From positions 1-64,000 of the forward strand of contig UPYT01000014.1 in assembly GCA_900538475.1 (NCBI GenBank): DNA of 64,000 bases. Direction: 5' to 3'. The first letter of the stretch is position 1. Each line of letters starts with the position of its first letter. Positions 24,513-33,620 of the stretch are shown here, piece after piece. This stretch comes from an uncultured Clostridium sp. GTDB lineage: Bacteria > Bacillota > Clostridia > Lachnospirales > Lachnospiraceae. The notes beneath the pieces are model-generated. The model was not told the origin of the DNA. It was given only the letters and a program-made list of their open reading frames with translations, and made no database searches. Both the position numbers and the translations under genes were made by a program.

Positions 24513-26105
24513 TTGTCAAATATAGCAGAAGAGATAAAAAAACGAAGAACATTTGCCATTATTTCCCATCCGGATGCAGGTAAAACCACATTAACGGAGA
24601 AATTCCTGCTTTACGGAGGCGCCATTAACCTGGCAGGAACCGTAAAGGGAAGAAAAGCTGCCAAGCATGCAGTTTCTGACTGGATGGAGATTGAGAAGGA
24701 GAGAGGAATTTCTGTTACCTCGTCTGTAATGCAGTTTGAATATGACGGATACTGCATTAATATTCTGGACACACCGGGACATCAGGATTTCTCAGAGGAT
24801 ACCTACCGTACCCTGATGGCAGCAGACAGTGCCGTCATGGTAATCGACGGCTCCAAGGGTGTTGAGGCGCAGACCATTAAGCTGTTTAAGGTTTGTGTGC
24901 TGAGAGGAATTCCGATTTTTACTTTTATCAATAAAATGGACCGGGAAGCGAGAGATCCCTTTGAGCTGATGGATGAAATTGAAAATGTCCTGGGAATCCG
25001 CACCTGCCCCATTAACTGGCCGATTGGATGCGGAAAGAATTTTAAGGGCGTTTACGATCGCCATACCAAGGAAATTACCACCTTTACAGCAGCTATGGGA
25101 GGCGCGAAGGAGGTAGCGACTCAGAACTATGGTCTGGATGCGCCGAATCTGGATGATGTGATTGGATATTCCTACCATGAACAGCTTTTGGATGAGATTG
25201 AGCTGTTAGACGGCGCTGCAGATGAGTTTGATATGGAGCGGGTAAGCAGAGGAAACCTGTCTCCGGTATTTTTTGGTTCTGCCCTGACTAACTTTGGTGT
25301 GGAAACCTTCCTGCAGCATTTCCTGAAGATGACATCTTCCCCCCTGCCGAGAAGAACTCTGACCGGGGAGATTGATCCGTTTAAAGAGGATTTTTCCGCC
25401 TTTGTATTTAAGATTCAGGCCAATATGAACAAGGCCCACAGAGACAGAATTGCTTTTATGCGGATTGTTTCCGGAAAGTTTGAAGCAGGCATGGAGGTGA
25501 ATCACGTCCAGGGCGGCAAGAAGCTGCGCCTGTCCCAGCCGCAGCAGATGATGGCTCAGGACAGAAAGATTGTAGAAGAGGCCTATGCCGGAGATATTAT
25601 CGGTGTATTTGATCCTGGTATTTTTTCCATTGGAGATACCCTCTGCAAATCCAGTGAAAAGTTTGAATTTGAGGGAATCCCCACCTTTGCGCCAGAGCAT
25701 TTTGCAAGGGTGCGCCAGATTGACACCATGAAGAGAAAGCAGTTCTTAAAGGGCGTCAGCCAGATTGCCCAGGAGGGTGCGATTCAGATCTTCCAGGAGT
25801 TTAATACTGGTATGGAGGAGATTATTGTAGGCGTAGTTGGTGAACTGCAGTTTGAGGTTTTAACCTATCGTCTGGAAAATGAATACAACGTAGAGGTAAA
25901 GCTGGAAAAGCTGCCTTATGAATATATCCGCTGGATTGAGAATAAAGAAGAAGTGGATGTGGCAAGAATTCAGGGTACCTCCGATATGAAACGGATCAAG
26001 GATCTGAAGGATAATCCGCTGCTTCTGTTTGTCAACAGCTGGAGCGTGGGTATGGTAGAAGAGAGAAATCCGGGACTGAAGCTGTCTGAGTTTGGAAGAA
26101 GCTAA
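24513..26105 (+). CDS. prfC: Peptide chain release factor 3
   Basis: A 530-residue GTPase that recycles RF1 and RF2 after translation stops. G motifs are SHPDAGKTT (G1, about 19-27), the switch segment RGISVTSSVMQF, DTPGHQDF (G3) and FINKMDR (G4). Domains II and III follow with the family length. The start is taken as TTG at 24513: GGAGG at 24500-24504 is 8 bases before it, and translation there gives the usual short N terminus before RRTFAIISHPDAGK. A TTG five codons earlier overlaps the ribosome site itself and is unlikely. Confidence 0.94.
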   Translation: MSNIAEEIKKRRTFAIISHPDAGKTTLTEKFLLYGGAINLAGTVKGRKAAKHAVSDWMEIEKERGISVTSSVMQFEYDGYCINILDTPGHQDFSEDTYRTLMAADSAVMVIDGSKGVEAQTIKLFKVCVLRGIPIFTFINKMDREARDPFELMDEIENVLGIRTCPINWPIGCGKNFKGVYDRHTKEITTFTAAMGGAKEVATQNYGLDAPNLDDVIGYSYHEQLLDEIELLDGAADEFDMERVSRGNLSPVFFGSALTNFGVETFLQHFLKMTSSPLPRRTLTGEIDPFKEDFSAFVFKIQANMNKAHRDRIAFMRIVSGKFEAGMEVNHVQGGKKLRLSQPQQMMAQDRKIVEEAYAGDIIGVFDPGIFSIGDTLCKSSEKFEFEGIPTFAPEHFARVRQIDTMKRKQFLKGVSQIAQEGAIQIFQEFNTGMEEIIVGVVGELQFEVLTYRLENEYNVEVKLEKLPYEYIRWIENKEEVDVARIQGTSDMKRIKDLKDNPLLLFVNSWSVGMVEERNPGLKLSEFGRS

Positions 26106-26178
26106 GAGGCTTTGGAAGACAGGTATTTCCGTATAGTGAGACAACAGATCATTGGCATCATGAAAGGAGACAAAGATT

Positions 26179-26625
26179 ATGAGCAAGATTGATGAAGTAA
26201 GAGCTGCTATGGTAGCAGCCATGAAGGCAAAGGATAAAGTGAGAAAGGATTCTCTTTCTATGCTGCTGTCTGCTTTAAAGAACGCGGAGATTGACAAGCG
26301 TTCTCCCCTGACAGAGGAAGAGGAAAATGCTGTAGTGAAAAAGGAACTGCGTCAGAGTAAGGAAACCTATGATCTGGCTCCTGAGGAACGCCAGGATATC
26401 AGAGAGGAAATGGCAGCAAGAATCGCTGTTTACAAGGAGTTTGCACCGGAGGATATGAGTGCGGAGCAGATTGCCCAGGTGATTCAGGAGGTGCTGGCAG
26501 AGCTGGGAATTGAAAAGCCCGTTGGCGCAGATAAGGGAAAAATCATGAAGGTTCTGATGCCCAGAGTAAAGGGGAAAGCAGACGGAAAGCTGGTGAATGA
26601 GACACTGGCTGGCATGATGAAATAA
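26179..26625 (+). CDS. GatB/YqeY-domain protein
   Basis: A 148-residue protein made entirely of the YqeY helical domain, the module also found at the C terminus of GatB in tRNA amidotransferases. Visible marks are RKDSLSMLLSALKNAEID, the LRQSKETYDLA helix and the GADKGKIMKVLMPRVKGKADGK C-terminal part that is typical of the family. The stand-alone form may act on tRNA or amidation, which has not been shown clearly. AAAGGAGA is 8 bases upstream. The dipeptidase gene starts 19 bases later and the two are probably cotranscribed, likely with prfC. Confidence 0.9.
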   Translation: MSKIDEVRAAMVAAMKAKDKVRKDSLSMLLSALKNAEIDKRSPLTEEEENAVVKKELRQSKETYDLAPEERQDIREEMAARIAVYKEFAPEDMSAEQIAQVIQEVLAELGIEKPVGADKGKIMKVLMPRVKGKADGKLVNETLAGMMK

Positions 26626-26644
26626 AAAGAAAGGGGTTTTTACA

Positions 26645-28048
26645 ATGTACAGAGAAAAAATTGATGCGTTTATTGATGCCCACCGTCAGGAGCTGGTGGA
26701 GGACGTCTGCGAACTGTGCAGAATTAACAGCGAAAAAATGCCTGCTGAGGAGGATATGCCATTTGGTCCTGGGGCGGCTGAATGCCTGGACGCAGCGCTG
26801 GATATGGCAGAGGGATATGGCTTTGATACCACCGATTATGACGGATATGTAGGCTGCATTGATTTAAATGACAAGCCCCGCCACCTGGATATTCTGGCTC
26901 ATCTGGATGTAGTTCCTGCCGGAGAGGGCTGGACTGTGACAGCGCCGTTTGAGCCTGTTGAAAAAGACGGAAAGATCTACGGACGGGGAACTGCCGATGA
27001 CAAGGGTCCGGCGATTGCTGCTCTTTATGCTATGCGTGCGGTAAAAGAGCTGGGGATTCCCTTAAAGAAGAATGTCCGTCTGATCCTGGGTACCGATGAG
27101 GAATGCGGAAGCTCTGACATTGAATACTATTACAGCAAAGAACCAGAGGCTCCCATGACCTTTTCTCCGGATATTGAATACCCGGTTGTAAATGTGGAAA
27201 AGGGACGTCTTCCAGGACATTTCACAATGAATTTTGAGGTTTCTGAGGCTCTTCCGAGACTGGTAAGCCTTAAGTGCGGAACTAAGATTAATGTGGTTCC
27301 CGGAAAAGCGAAGGCAGTGGTAGAGGGCTTTGAGGACGGCGTTTTGGAGGCTGCGGCAAAGGCGGCAGAAGAAAAGACAGGCGTTCATTTTACCATGGAA
27401 GCCAAAGACGGAGCAGTGGAGATTACCGCAGAAGGAAAGGGAGCTCATGCATCTACGCCTCAGGAGGGAGTTAATGCTTTGACCGGACTTCTGGAGCTGC
27501 TGACCGGACTTCCCTTTGCTGCCTGCCCGCAGGTGGATGGCCTGAAGAAGATTGCAGCCCTGATGCCTCACGGGGACTTCTACGGAAAGGGACTGGGCGT
27601 GGATATGGAGGACGAGCTGTCAGGACGTCTGACTCTGGCATTTACTATGCTGACTGTTGACGCAGCTTCCCTGGATGGAGAGTTTGACAGCCGTGTTCCG
27701 GTATGCGGAAACGAAGACAATGTTCTGAAGGTGATTCAGGAAAAGATGAAAGAGAACGGAGGCGTTCTTCTGAACGAAACCATGACTCCTCCTCATCATG
27801 TAGACGGCGATTCTGATTTTGTCAGAACACTCTTAAAGGCATTTGAGGATTATACAGGAATCAAGAGTGAATGTCAGTCTACCGGAGGCGGTACCTACGT
27901 TCATCACCTGAAAAACGGCGTTGCATTTGGCGCTGCCATGCCGGGCAGAGACAACAATATGCATGGAGCAAATGAGTTTGCGCAGACAGACGATCTGGTA
28001 ATCAGCGCAAAGATTTTTGCTCAGGTTATTGTAGATTTGTGCAGCTAA
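26645..28048 (+). CDS. pepV: M20-family dipeptidase (PepV/Sapep type)
   Basis: A 467-residue cytoplasmic zinc or manganese dipeptidase. Family marks are AHLDVVPAGEGW (about 90-101) with the first metal His, YGRGTADDKGP (about 117-127) with the bridging Asp, TDEECGSSD (about 154-162) with the catalytic Glu, and a C-terminal metal site with NNMHGANEF (about 438-446). The long lid domain between (about 180-380) is normal for PepV. It hydrolyses dipeptides made from imported peptides, and fits with the peptide importer elsewhere in this window. AAAGGGG is 9 bases before the ATG. Confidence 0.9.
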   Translation: MYREKIDAFIDAHRQELVEDVCELCRINSEKMPAEEDMPFGPGAAECLDAALDMAEGYGFDTTDYDGYVGCIDLNDKPRHLDILAHLDVVPAGEGWTVTAPFEPVEKDGKIYGRGTADDKGPAIAALYAMRAVKELGIPLKKNVRLILGTDEECGSSDIEYYYSKEPEAPMTFSPDIEYPVVNVEKGRLPGHFTMNFEVSEALPRLVSLKCGTKINVVPGKAKAVVEGFEDGVLEAAAKAAEEKTGVHFTMEAKDGAVEITAEGKGAHASTPQEGVNALTGLLELLTGLPFAACPQVDGLKKIAALMPHGDFYGKGLGVDMEDELSGRLTLAFTMLTVDAASLDGEFDSRVPVCGNEDNVLKVIQEKMKENGGVLLNETMTPPHHVDGDSDFVRTLLKAFEDYTGIKSECQSTGGGTYVHHLKNGVAFGAAMPGRDNNMHGANEFAQTDDLVISAKIFAQVIVDLCS

Positions 28049-28073
28049 GGCGAACAAGCTTATAGGGAAATCC

Positions 28074-28137
28074 AAGGATGCGGAGGATCAGATTCTTCCT
28101 ACAGCTGTAGGAAGGCTGCTTTTCCGCATCCTTTTTA
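28074..28137 (+). terminator. Terminator of the prfC-yqeY-pepV unit
   Basis: AAGGATGCGGA (28074-28084) pairs with TTCCGCATCCTT, with an inner stem CTTCCTAC/GTAGGAAG, then TTTTTATAAA. Confidence 0.9.
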
Positions 28138-28171
28138 TAAAAACAAGGAAACAGCAAATGAGGTGCAGTGA

Positions 28172-29551
28172 ATGAACAGTCTGAAAAAACTATTTGCCCA
28201 GGTGGATATGACAGAAGGGCGTCCCTGGGAAAAAATTGTACTATTTACGATTCCTATGATTATCGGCAATGTGGCTCAGCAGCTCTACAATACCGTAGAC
28301 AGTATTGTTGTAGGCCGGTATGTGGGAGATAATGCTCTGGCAGCAGTGGGAAGCGCCAGCCCGATTTTGAATCTGCTGCTGGTGCTGTTTATCGGAATTT
28401 CTATGGGAGCCAGCATCATGGTTTCCCAGTATTTCGGATCACGGGACAGAGAAAATCTTTCCCGCACAATTGGAAGCGTGCTGACTTTAACAGCAGCCTC
28501 TTCCATATTTTTGGTGATTGCAGGTTCTGTGGCGATTCGGCCGATTCTGGAACTTTTAAACACGCCTGCCAGCATCATAGACTGGTGCTCTGATTATCTT
28601 TTTATTATGATGTATGGAATTGCCGGAGTCGCATACTATAATATTCTCTGCGGCGTTTTAAGAGGTCTGGGCGATTCTTTTTCTGCTTTGGTTTATCTGG
28701 TGGTCGCTACAGTGATCAATATTATTCTGGATCTGTGGTTTGTAGCAGGATTAAATATGGGTGTGCCAGGGGTAGCTCTGGCTACGGTGATTGCTCAGAT
28801 GATTTCTGCAGTTCTGTGTTTTTTGAAGCTTCGGAAAATGAAGCATTTATTTGATTTAAAGGCATGCTATTTAAAGCCTCACCGGGAAAATATTGCAACA
28901 GTAGTACGGCTGGGCGTTCCCAGCGGAATTACCCAGGCCATTTTTTCTCTGGCTATGGTTGTAGTGCAGTCTCTGACTAACAGCTTTGGAGAAATGGTGA
29001 TTGCCGCCAATGTTATTATTATGAGAGTGGACGGATTCGCCATGATGCCTAACTTCTCCTTTGGTACAGCAATGACTACCTATTCTGGACAGAACGTAGG
29101 CGCGAAAAAGCTGGATCGGGTGAAGACGGGAGCAAAACAGGGTACTCTGATTGCAGTGGGAACCTCTGCTGCCATTACAGCGGTTATTCTGCTTTTCGGC
29201 CGTCATCTGATGGCGATTTTTACCTCCACCTCGGAGCTGGTTACGTTAAGCAACAACATGATGCGGGTTCTTGCTCTGGGATATCTTGCCATGGCAGTGA
29301 CCCAGAGTCTGTCCGGCGTTATGCGGGGAGCCGGAGATACCATGACGCCTATGTGGATTTCTCTGATTACGACGGTAGCCATCCGGGTGCCTCTGGCTTA
29401 CGGAATTGCCTGGATGACCAGAACGCCTGAAATGCCGGGAGGCTGGTACGCCTGCATCTGGATATCTCTTCTGGTTTCTTGGGTTCTGGGCGCTGTGATT
29501 ACGGCTGTGTTCTATCGCTGGGGAAAGTGGAAGGAAAAGGCGCTGGAGTAA
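28172..29551 (+). CDS. MATE-family exporter
   Basis: A 459-residue membrane protein with twelve predicted helices in two related halves. The N-terminal part has FTIPMIIGNVAQQLYNTVDS (about 25-44) and VGRYVGDNALAAVGSASPI, the usual NorM/MepA-type opening. The second half repeats this with NFSFGTAMTTYSGQNVGAKK (about 296-315). Proteins of this family expel drugs or metabolites with Na+ or H+. The substrate cannot be inferred. It has a GAGGTG ribosome site and appears monocistronic, since cysK has its own promoter. Confidence 0.9.
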   Translation: MNSLKKLFAQVDMTEGRPWEKIVLFTIPMIIGNVAQQLYNTVDSIVVGRYVGDNALAAVGSASPILNLLLVLFIGISMGASIMVSQYFGSRDRENLSRTIGSVLTLTAASSIFLVIAGSVAIRPILELLNTPASIIDWCSDYLFIMMYGIAGVAYYNILCGVLRGLGDSFSALVYLVVATVINIILDLWFVAGLNMGVPGVALATVIAQMISAVLCFLKLRKMKHLFDLKACYLKPHRENIATVVRLGVPSGITQAIFSLAMVVVQSLTNSFGEMVIAANVIIMRVDGFAMMPNFSFGTAMTTYSGQNVGAKKLDRVKTGAKQGTLIAVGTSAAITAVILLFGRHLMAIFTSTSELVTLSNNMMRVLALGYLAMAVTQSLSGVMRGAGDTMTPMWISLITTVAIRVPLAYGIAWMTRTPEMPGGWYACIWISLLVSWVLGAVITAVFYRWGKWKEKALE

Positions 29552-29570
29552 GAATTTAGAATAACCAGAA

Positions 29571-29599
29571 TTGACACAGGGCAGAAACCGAAATATAAT
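29571..29599 (+). promoter_or_regulatory. Promoter of cysK
   Basis: -35 TTGACA (29571-29576), 17-base spacer and -10 TATAAT (29594-29599): a full consensus promoter, 82 bases before the start codon. No T-box or SAM-riboswitch sequence is visible in the leader. Confidence 0.9.
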
Positions 29600-29680
29600 A
29601 CCACCAAAGCAGGAAATGCCTGAAGAAAAATCCAGGGCAGAGAATTCTTGAACAAAAAAGAAAACAGGAGGATTTTGAAA

Positions 29681-30613
29681 ATGGCAGATATTTATACATC
29701 CGTAGATCAGCTGGTGGGAAAAACACCGCTTCTGGAGCTGACAAATCTGGAGCGGCAGTTTGGCTTAAAGGCAAGACTTCTGGCAAAGCTGGAATATCTT
29801 AATCCGGCCGGTTCTGCAAAGGATCGGGTTGCAAAATACATTTTGAATGATGCAGAAGAAAAGGGAATTCTGACAAAGGATTCTGTGATCGTTGAGCCGA
29901 CCTCCGGAAATACAGGAATTGGCCTGGCTGCAATCGCAGCGGCCAGAGGATACCGTGTGATAATTGTGATGCCAGATTCCATGTCAGCGGAGAGACGTCT
30001 TCTGATGACTGCTTACGGTGCAGAGCTGGTTCTGACTGAAGGAGCAAAGGGAATGGGGGGAGCGATTGCAAAGGCAGAGGAGCTGGCAAAGGAAATCCCA
30101 GGAGCTTTTCTGGCAGGGCAGTTTGTGAACCCGGCTAATCCCAGGGCTCATTTTGAGACAACAGGGCCGGAAATCTGGGAGGATACAGACGGAGCAGTGG
30201 ATTTCTTTGTGGCAGGAGTAGGAACCGGAGGAACCATAACGGGAACAGGAAGTTATTTAAAATCTAAGAAGCCCCAGGTTCAGATTGTGGCAGTGGAGCC
30301 GTCGGGTTCCCCAGTTCTTTCCCAGGGAAAGGCAGGCGCTCACAAGCTTCAGGGCATAGGAGCTGGTTTTATACCGGAGATTCTGGATACCACGGTTTAT
30401 GATGAGGTGATTCCAGTGACCTCTGAGGATGCCTTTGAGACCGGGCGGATGCTGGGAAAAAGAGAAGGTGTTCTCGTCGGAATTTCTTCCGGCGCAGCGC
30501 TCTGGGCTGCCATAGAAGTGGCAAAGCGACCGGAAAATGAGGGAAAAACCGTGGTTGTACTGCTTCCGGATACGGGAGACCGGTATCTGTCTACAGAAAT
30601 GTACGCAGAATAA
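29681..30613 (+). CDS. cysK: Cysteine synthase A
   Basis: A 310-residue PLP enzyme that makes cysteine from O-acetylserine and sulfide. The PLP lysine lies in NPAGSAKDRVAKYI (about 38-51). The substrate loop EPTSGNTGIGLA (about 68-79) and the phosphate-binding GVGTGGTITGTG (about 174-185) are intact, as is GISSGAALWAA near the end. AGGAGG is 9 bases before the ATG at 29681. A TTG 33 bases upstream is in frame but lacks spacing. The ogt gene follows after 14 bases. Confidence 0.95.
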   Translation: MADIYTSVDQLVGKTPLLELTNLERQFGLKARLLAKLEYLNPAGSAKDRVAKYILNDAEEKGILTKDSVIVEPTSGNTGIGLAAIAAARGYRVIIVMPDSMSAERRLLMTAYGAELVLTEGAKGMGGAIAKAEELAKEIPGAFLAGQFVNPANPRAHFETTGPEIWEDTDGAVDFFVAGVGTGGTITGTGSYLKSKKPQVQIVAVEPSGSPVLSQGKAGAHKLQGIGAGFIPEILDTTVYDEVIPVTSEDAFETGRMLGKREGVLVGISSGAALWAAIEVAKRPENEGKTVVVLLPDTGDRYLSTEMYAE

Positions 30614-30627
30614 GAAAGGAAAAGAAA

Positions 30628-31158
30628 ATGAACGCTGTCAGCACCTATCAATCGCCGCTGGGGGAGCTTCTTCTGGCGGCAGATGAGGAAGGCTTAACCG
30701 GGATGTGGTTTCAGGGACAGAAGTATTTTGCAGCAGGGCTGGGAGAAGAAACGGAACCCCGGGGGCTTCCTGTTTTTGAGGAGGCAAAGCGATGGCTGGA
30801 TCTGTATTTTCAGGGAAAGCAGCCGGATTTTTTTCCTGCGCTGCATATGCAGGGAACACCATTTCAGAAGCTGGTATGGGAGCTTCTTCTGCAGATTCCT
30901 TATGGGGAAACCATAACCTATGGGGAGCTTGCCGGACAGATCGCAGCGCAGCTGGGCAGAACCTCCATGTCTGCTCAGGCAGTAGGCGGCGCCGTGGGAC
31001 ATAATAAGATTTCTATTCTGATTCCCTGCCATCGCGTGGTTGGCAGGGATCAAAGCCTGACTGGATATGCCGGAGGGCTGGAACGAAAGAAATGGCTGCT
31101 GGAGCTGGAGAAGGGAAAACATCCGGTTTTTCCCTGGAACTGCAAGGGGCTCAGCTAG
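30628..31158 (+). CDS. ogt: Methylated-DNA--protein-cysteine methyltransferase
   Basis: A 176-residue suicide DNA-repair protein that takes the methyl group from O6-methylguanine. The acceptor Cys lies in LIPCHRVVGRDQSLTGYAGG (about 131-150), and the DNA-binding helix has TPFQKLVWELL and YGETITYGELA. The DNA-binding helix-turn-helix residues are usual. AAAGGAAAAG precedes the ATG. Probably cotranscribed with cysK. Its stop codon interlocks with that of the convergent AraC gene in the sequence CTAG (31155-31158). No plus-strand terminator exists before 32060, so its transcript may run antisense to the whole regulator gene. Confidence 0.92.
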   Translation: MNAVSTYQSPLGELLLAADEEGLTGMWFQGQKYFAAGLGEETEPRGLPVFEEAKRWLDLYFQGKQPDFFPALHMQGTPFQKLVWELLLQIPYGETITYGELAGQIAAQLGRTSMSAQAVGGAVGHNKISILIPCHRVVGRDQSLTGYAGGLERKKWLLELEKGKHPVFPWNCKGLS

Positions 31159-32006
31159 CGGCCGGTTTTATTTTCGGCTCTCCACTGACGGGGAGAGATA
31201 CCGTAGACACTGCGGAAGGCCCTGGAAAAATGAAGCTGATTCGGGTAGCCCACAGCATTTCCGATATCGCCAATGGAAAGCTCTGTCAGCTTCAGCAGCT
31301 CCGTTGCTCTTGTCATACGGTAGCTGATTAGAAATTCCTGGGGGCTTTTTCCTACGGCTTCCCGAAAAATTCTTCCGAAATAGCTGCGGTTCAGATTGCA
31401 GAAAGCAGCAATATCTTCTACAGAAATATCATTCTGAAAATTTTGTTCAATAAAAGAAGTCGCTTCTCTGATATAAAAATCCCGGAGTGTTCCTGTTTTT
31501 GGAGGCTTTCTGCTGGAAGAAGAGCGAGTGATGCAGTCTAAAAGCAGATAGAGCTTTCCTATCAGATGCAGAGGCGGCATTTCCGGATGCTGGGCGATAT
31601 AAAGAATCAGCTGCTTCAGCTCTGCAGAAATATCTCTGGCATTGGAATGATAGATGGGATGCTCTGGAGAGAGGCCAGCTAAATCAAGAGCCTCCTTTAC
31701 ACGAAGTCCGTCAAATTCTACCCACGCATATTCCCAGGGGTGTTCCTGATCGGCGCAGTAGGTGGTAACCTGATGGGGAAAAATCAGAAAACCTTCTCCG
31801 CTTCGTACAGGATAGCTTCGGGAAATACCGCCGGAATCCTCGGCAGTAAGTACTCCTGTGCCGGATATCACATAGTGAAAAAGATAGTGATTGCGTATGT
31901 GAGGCCCGTAGGAGTGAAGCGGACAGCAGGCTTCCCAACCATATTGGTATAAACCAAGATCAACAAAGTTTTCATTGGGAAAGACGGAAAAGAGATAATC
32001 GGACAT
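31155..32006 (-). CDS. AraC-family regulator of the alpha-galactoside locus
   Basis: A 283-residue transcription factor. The N-terminal cupin-like sugar-sensing domain (about 1-150) is of the MsmR/MelR type, with HSYGPHIRNHYLFHYVISG at about 31-49. The C-terminal half has two helix-turn-helix motifs, ISVEDIAAFCNLNRSYFGRI at about 192-211 and SIGDIGNAVGYPNQLHFSRA at about 241-260. It is divergent from the importer/alpha-galactosidase operon, which it very likely activates when the oligosaccharide is present. AAAGGAAG precedes the ATG. Confidence 0.88.
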   Translation of the reverse strand: MSDYLFSVFPNENFVDLGLYQYGWEACCPLHSYGPHIRNHYLFHYVISGTGVLTAEDSGGISRSYPVRSGEGFLIFPHQVTTYCADQEHPWEYAWVEFDGLRVKEALDLAGLSPEHPIYHSNARDISAELKQLILYIAQHPEMPPLHLIGKLYLLLDCITRSSSSRKPPKTGTLRDFYIREATSFIEQNFQNDISVEDIAAFCNLNRSYFGRIFREAVGKSPQEFLISYRMTRATELLKLTELSIGDIGNAVGYPNQLHFSRAFRSVYGISPRQWRAENKTGR

Positions 32007-32059
32007 AACTGGGATCTTCCTTTCTGAAAAAAGTAAAACATCACAAAAATAAGGGCATC

Positions 32060-32104
32060 AGCTCCGAAAAATTGACGAATTTGTCATGAATCGGAGCTTT
32101 TTTT
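32060..32104 (+). terminator. Plus-strand terminator upstream of the divergent regulator
   Basis: AGCTCCGA (32060-32067) pairs with TCGGAGCT (32091-32098), with an inner TGAC/GTCA pair, followed by seven T. It lies between the divergent regulator and the importer operon, and would end readthrough from cysK-ogt that crosses the regulator gene in antisense. Confidence 0.75.
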
Positions 32105-32128
32105 GTTGGAAAAATATGGATTAATTTT

Positions 32129-32158
32129 ATTATATACCAAAATGCGACTAGACATCAA
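32129..32158 (-). promoter_or_regulatory. Promoter of the AraC-family regulator
   Basis: On the minus strand, -35 TTGATG (32153-32158), 18-base spacer and perfect -10 TATAAT (32129-32134). The transcript would cross the plus-strand terminator sequence in reverse. Confidence 0.6.
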
Positions 32159-32174
32159 GCAGAGAAGAAAAAAG

Positions 32175-32202
32175 TTGTATTTTGATATAAAAGTAGTAAA
32201 AT
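32175..32202 (+). promoter_or_regulatory. Candidate promoter of the alpha-galactoside operon
   Basis: -35 TTGTAT (32175-32180), 16-base spacer and -10 TAAAAT (32197-32202), 102 bases before the ATG. The weak -35 would fit activation by the divergent AraC protein. I see no clear paired operator. Confidence 0.45.
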
Positions 32203-32304
32203 CCCTGTATTTACGTCTGAGAGCGGGTCAGGTATCATAGATGGTAGAAAGAACGCGCGGATATTTCTCAATAATACGAAGCAGACCACACTTACAGGGG
32301 GTAT

Positions 32305-33606
32305 ATGATGCATAAGAGAGCAAAAAAAGGAATGAGATTTTGTGCAGTCGTGCTGCTGGCACTCCTTTCTCTGACCGGATGTGGCAGCAAAGAAACTGCG
32401 GACGGAAAAGTAAAGCTGTCTTTTCAGATATGGGATACGGCTCAGAGAGCAGGAATGCAGGCAGTGATTGATGAATATGAGAAGACACATCCGAATGTAA
32501 CGATTGATCTTCAGGTGACCAGCTGGGATGAATATTGGACAAAGCTGGATGCGGCAGCAGAATCCAACCAGCTTCCGGATATTTTCTGGATGCATACGAA
32601 TCAGATTTTGAAATATGCAGACTATGGAATGCTGGCTGATGTGACTGAGCTTTATGACGATGAGGATCCAGAGTATTATGAGAAGCATTTTTCTGAAATT
32701 TCTCTGGGAAATGCCAGAGGCTCTGATGGCAGACTTTACGGAGTTCCCAAGGATAAGGATACCGTGGGACTGGTATACAACAGAGCGCTTTTTGATCAGG
32801 CAGACGTAGCTTATCCAGATGAAACATGGACCTGGGACACACTTTGTGAAGCCTCTGCCCAGATCTATGAAAAGACCGGAAAATACGGCTACATGGCATA
32901 CGCAGATGAGCAGCTGGGATACTGGAATTTTGTTTATCAGGCAGGCGGCTGTATTTTAAATGAGGACAAGACAAAGGCAGGTTTTCTGGAACCGGCAACC
33001 AGAAAAGCCATGGAATTCTATGTGAATCTTCAGAAGGAGCCATGGTGTCCGGGCCAGAATTATTTTGCAGAAACAGCTCCGGGAAATGCCTTCTTTTCTG
33101 AACAGGGAGCGATGTATCTGGAAGGAAACTGGAATCTGATGTCTCTTCGTGAGAATAATGCAGAAATGGAAGGAAAGTGGGATGTTGCTGTGCTTCCAAA
33201 ATGTCCGGATCCGGAAAAAGGCGACGGAAGAGCCACGATTTCCAATGGGCTTTCCTATGCAACAGGAGCTCATGGCAAAAAGCTTTCTCATGCCCTTGAT
33301 TTTTTGAAATTCTGTGGTTCTGAGGAGGGACAGAGAGTGCAGGGACTGTCCGGTGCGGCGATTCCGGCCTATGAGGGGCTGGAGGATACCTGGATCAGCG
33401 CATTTGACAAATTTGATTATAAAATGAACGTAGAGAAATGCACAGAGATGTTTGCCTATGGTGTTCAGAGCGTGAATAATGCATCCAGACCGAACTGGAA
33501 GACACAGGTGAATGATACGCTTTTGAAGATTTACAGCGGCAGTCTGACCCTGGATGAGGGACTGGCAAGGATGCAGCAGCTGGTAGATGAAGCGGCAGAG
33601 CCGTAA
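32305..33606 (+). CDS. Sugar ABC importer, substrate-binding lipoprotein
   Basis: A 433-residue extracytoplasmic binding protein of the SBP_bac_1 (MsmE/RafE-like) class. The lipobox LSLTGC gives a lipidated Cys at residue 26. The mature part starts with a charged linker and KLSFQIWDTAQRAGMQAVID. Mature features include WMHTNQILKYADYG and GAMYLEGNWNL. Together with the next two permease genes it imports a sugar, presumably raffinose-type alpha-galactosides judging by the enzymes downstream. No ATPase gene is in the operon, so it probably uses a shared MsmK-like ATPase encoded elsewhere. An ATG at 32308 is equally possible. Confidence 0.85.
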   Translation: MMHKRAKKGMRFCAVVLLALLSLTGCGSKETADGKVKLSFQIWDTAQRAGMQAVIDEYEKTHPNVTIDLQVTSWDEYWTKLDAAAESNQLPDIFWMHTNQILKYADYGMLADVTELYDDEDPEYYEKHFSEISLGNARGSDGRLYGVPKDKDTVGLVYNRALFDQADVAYPDETWTWDTLCEASAQIYEKTGKYGYMAYADEQLGYWNFVYQAGGCILNEDKTKAGFLEPATRKAMEFYVNLQKEPWCPGQNYFAETAPGNAFFSEQGAMYLEGNWNLMSLRENNAEMEGKWDVAVLPKCPDPEKGDGRATISNGLSYATGAHGKKLSHALDFLKFCGSEEGQRVQGLSGAAIPAYEGLEDTWISAFDKFDYKMNVEKCTEMFAYGVQSVNNASRPNWKTQVNDTLLKIYSGSLTLDEGLARMQQLVDEAAEP

Positions 33607-33620
33607 AGGAGGAAGGAAGC

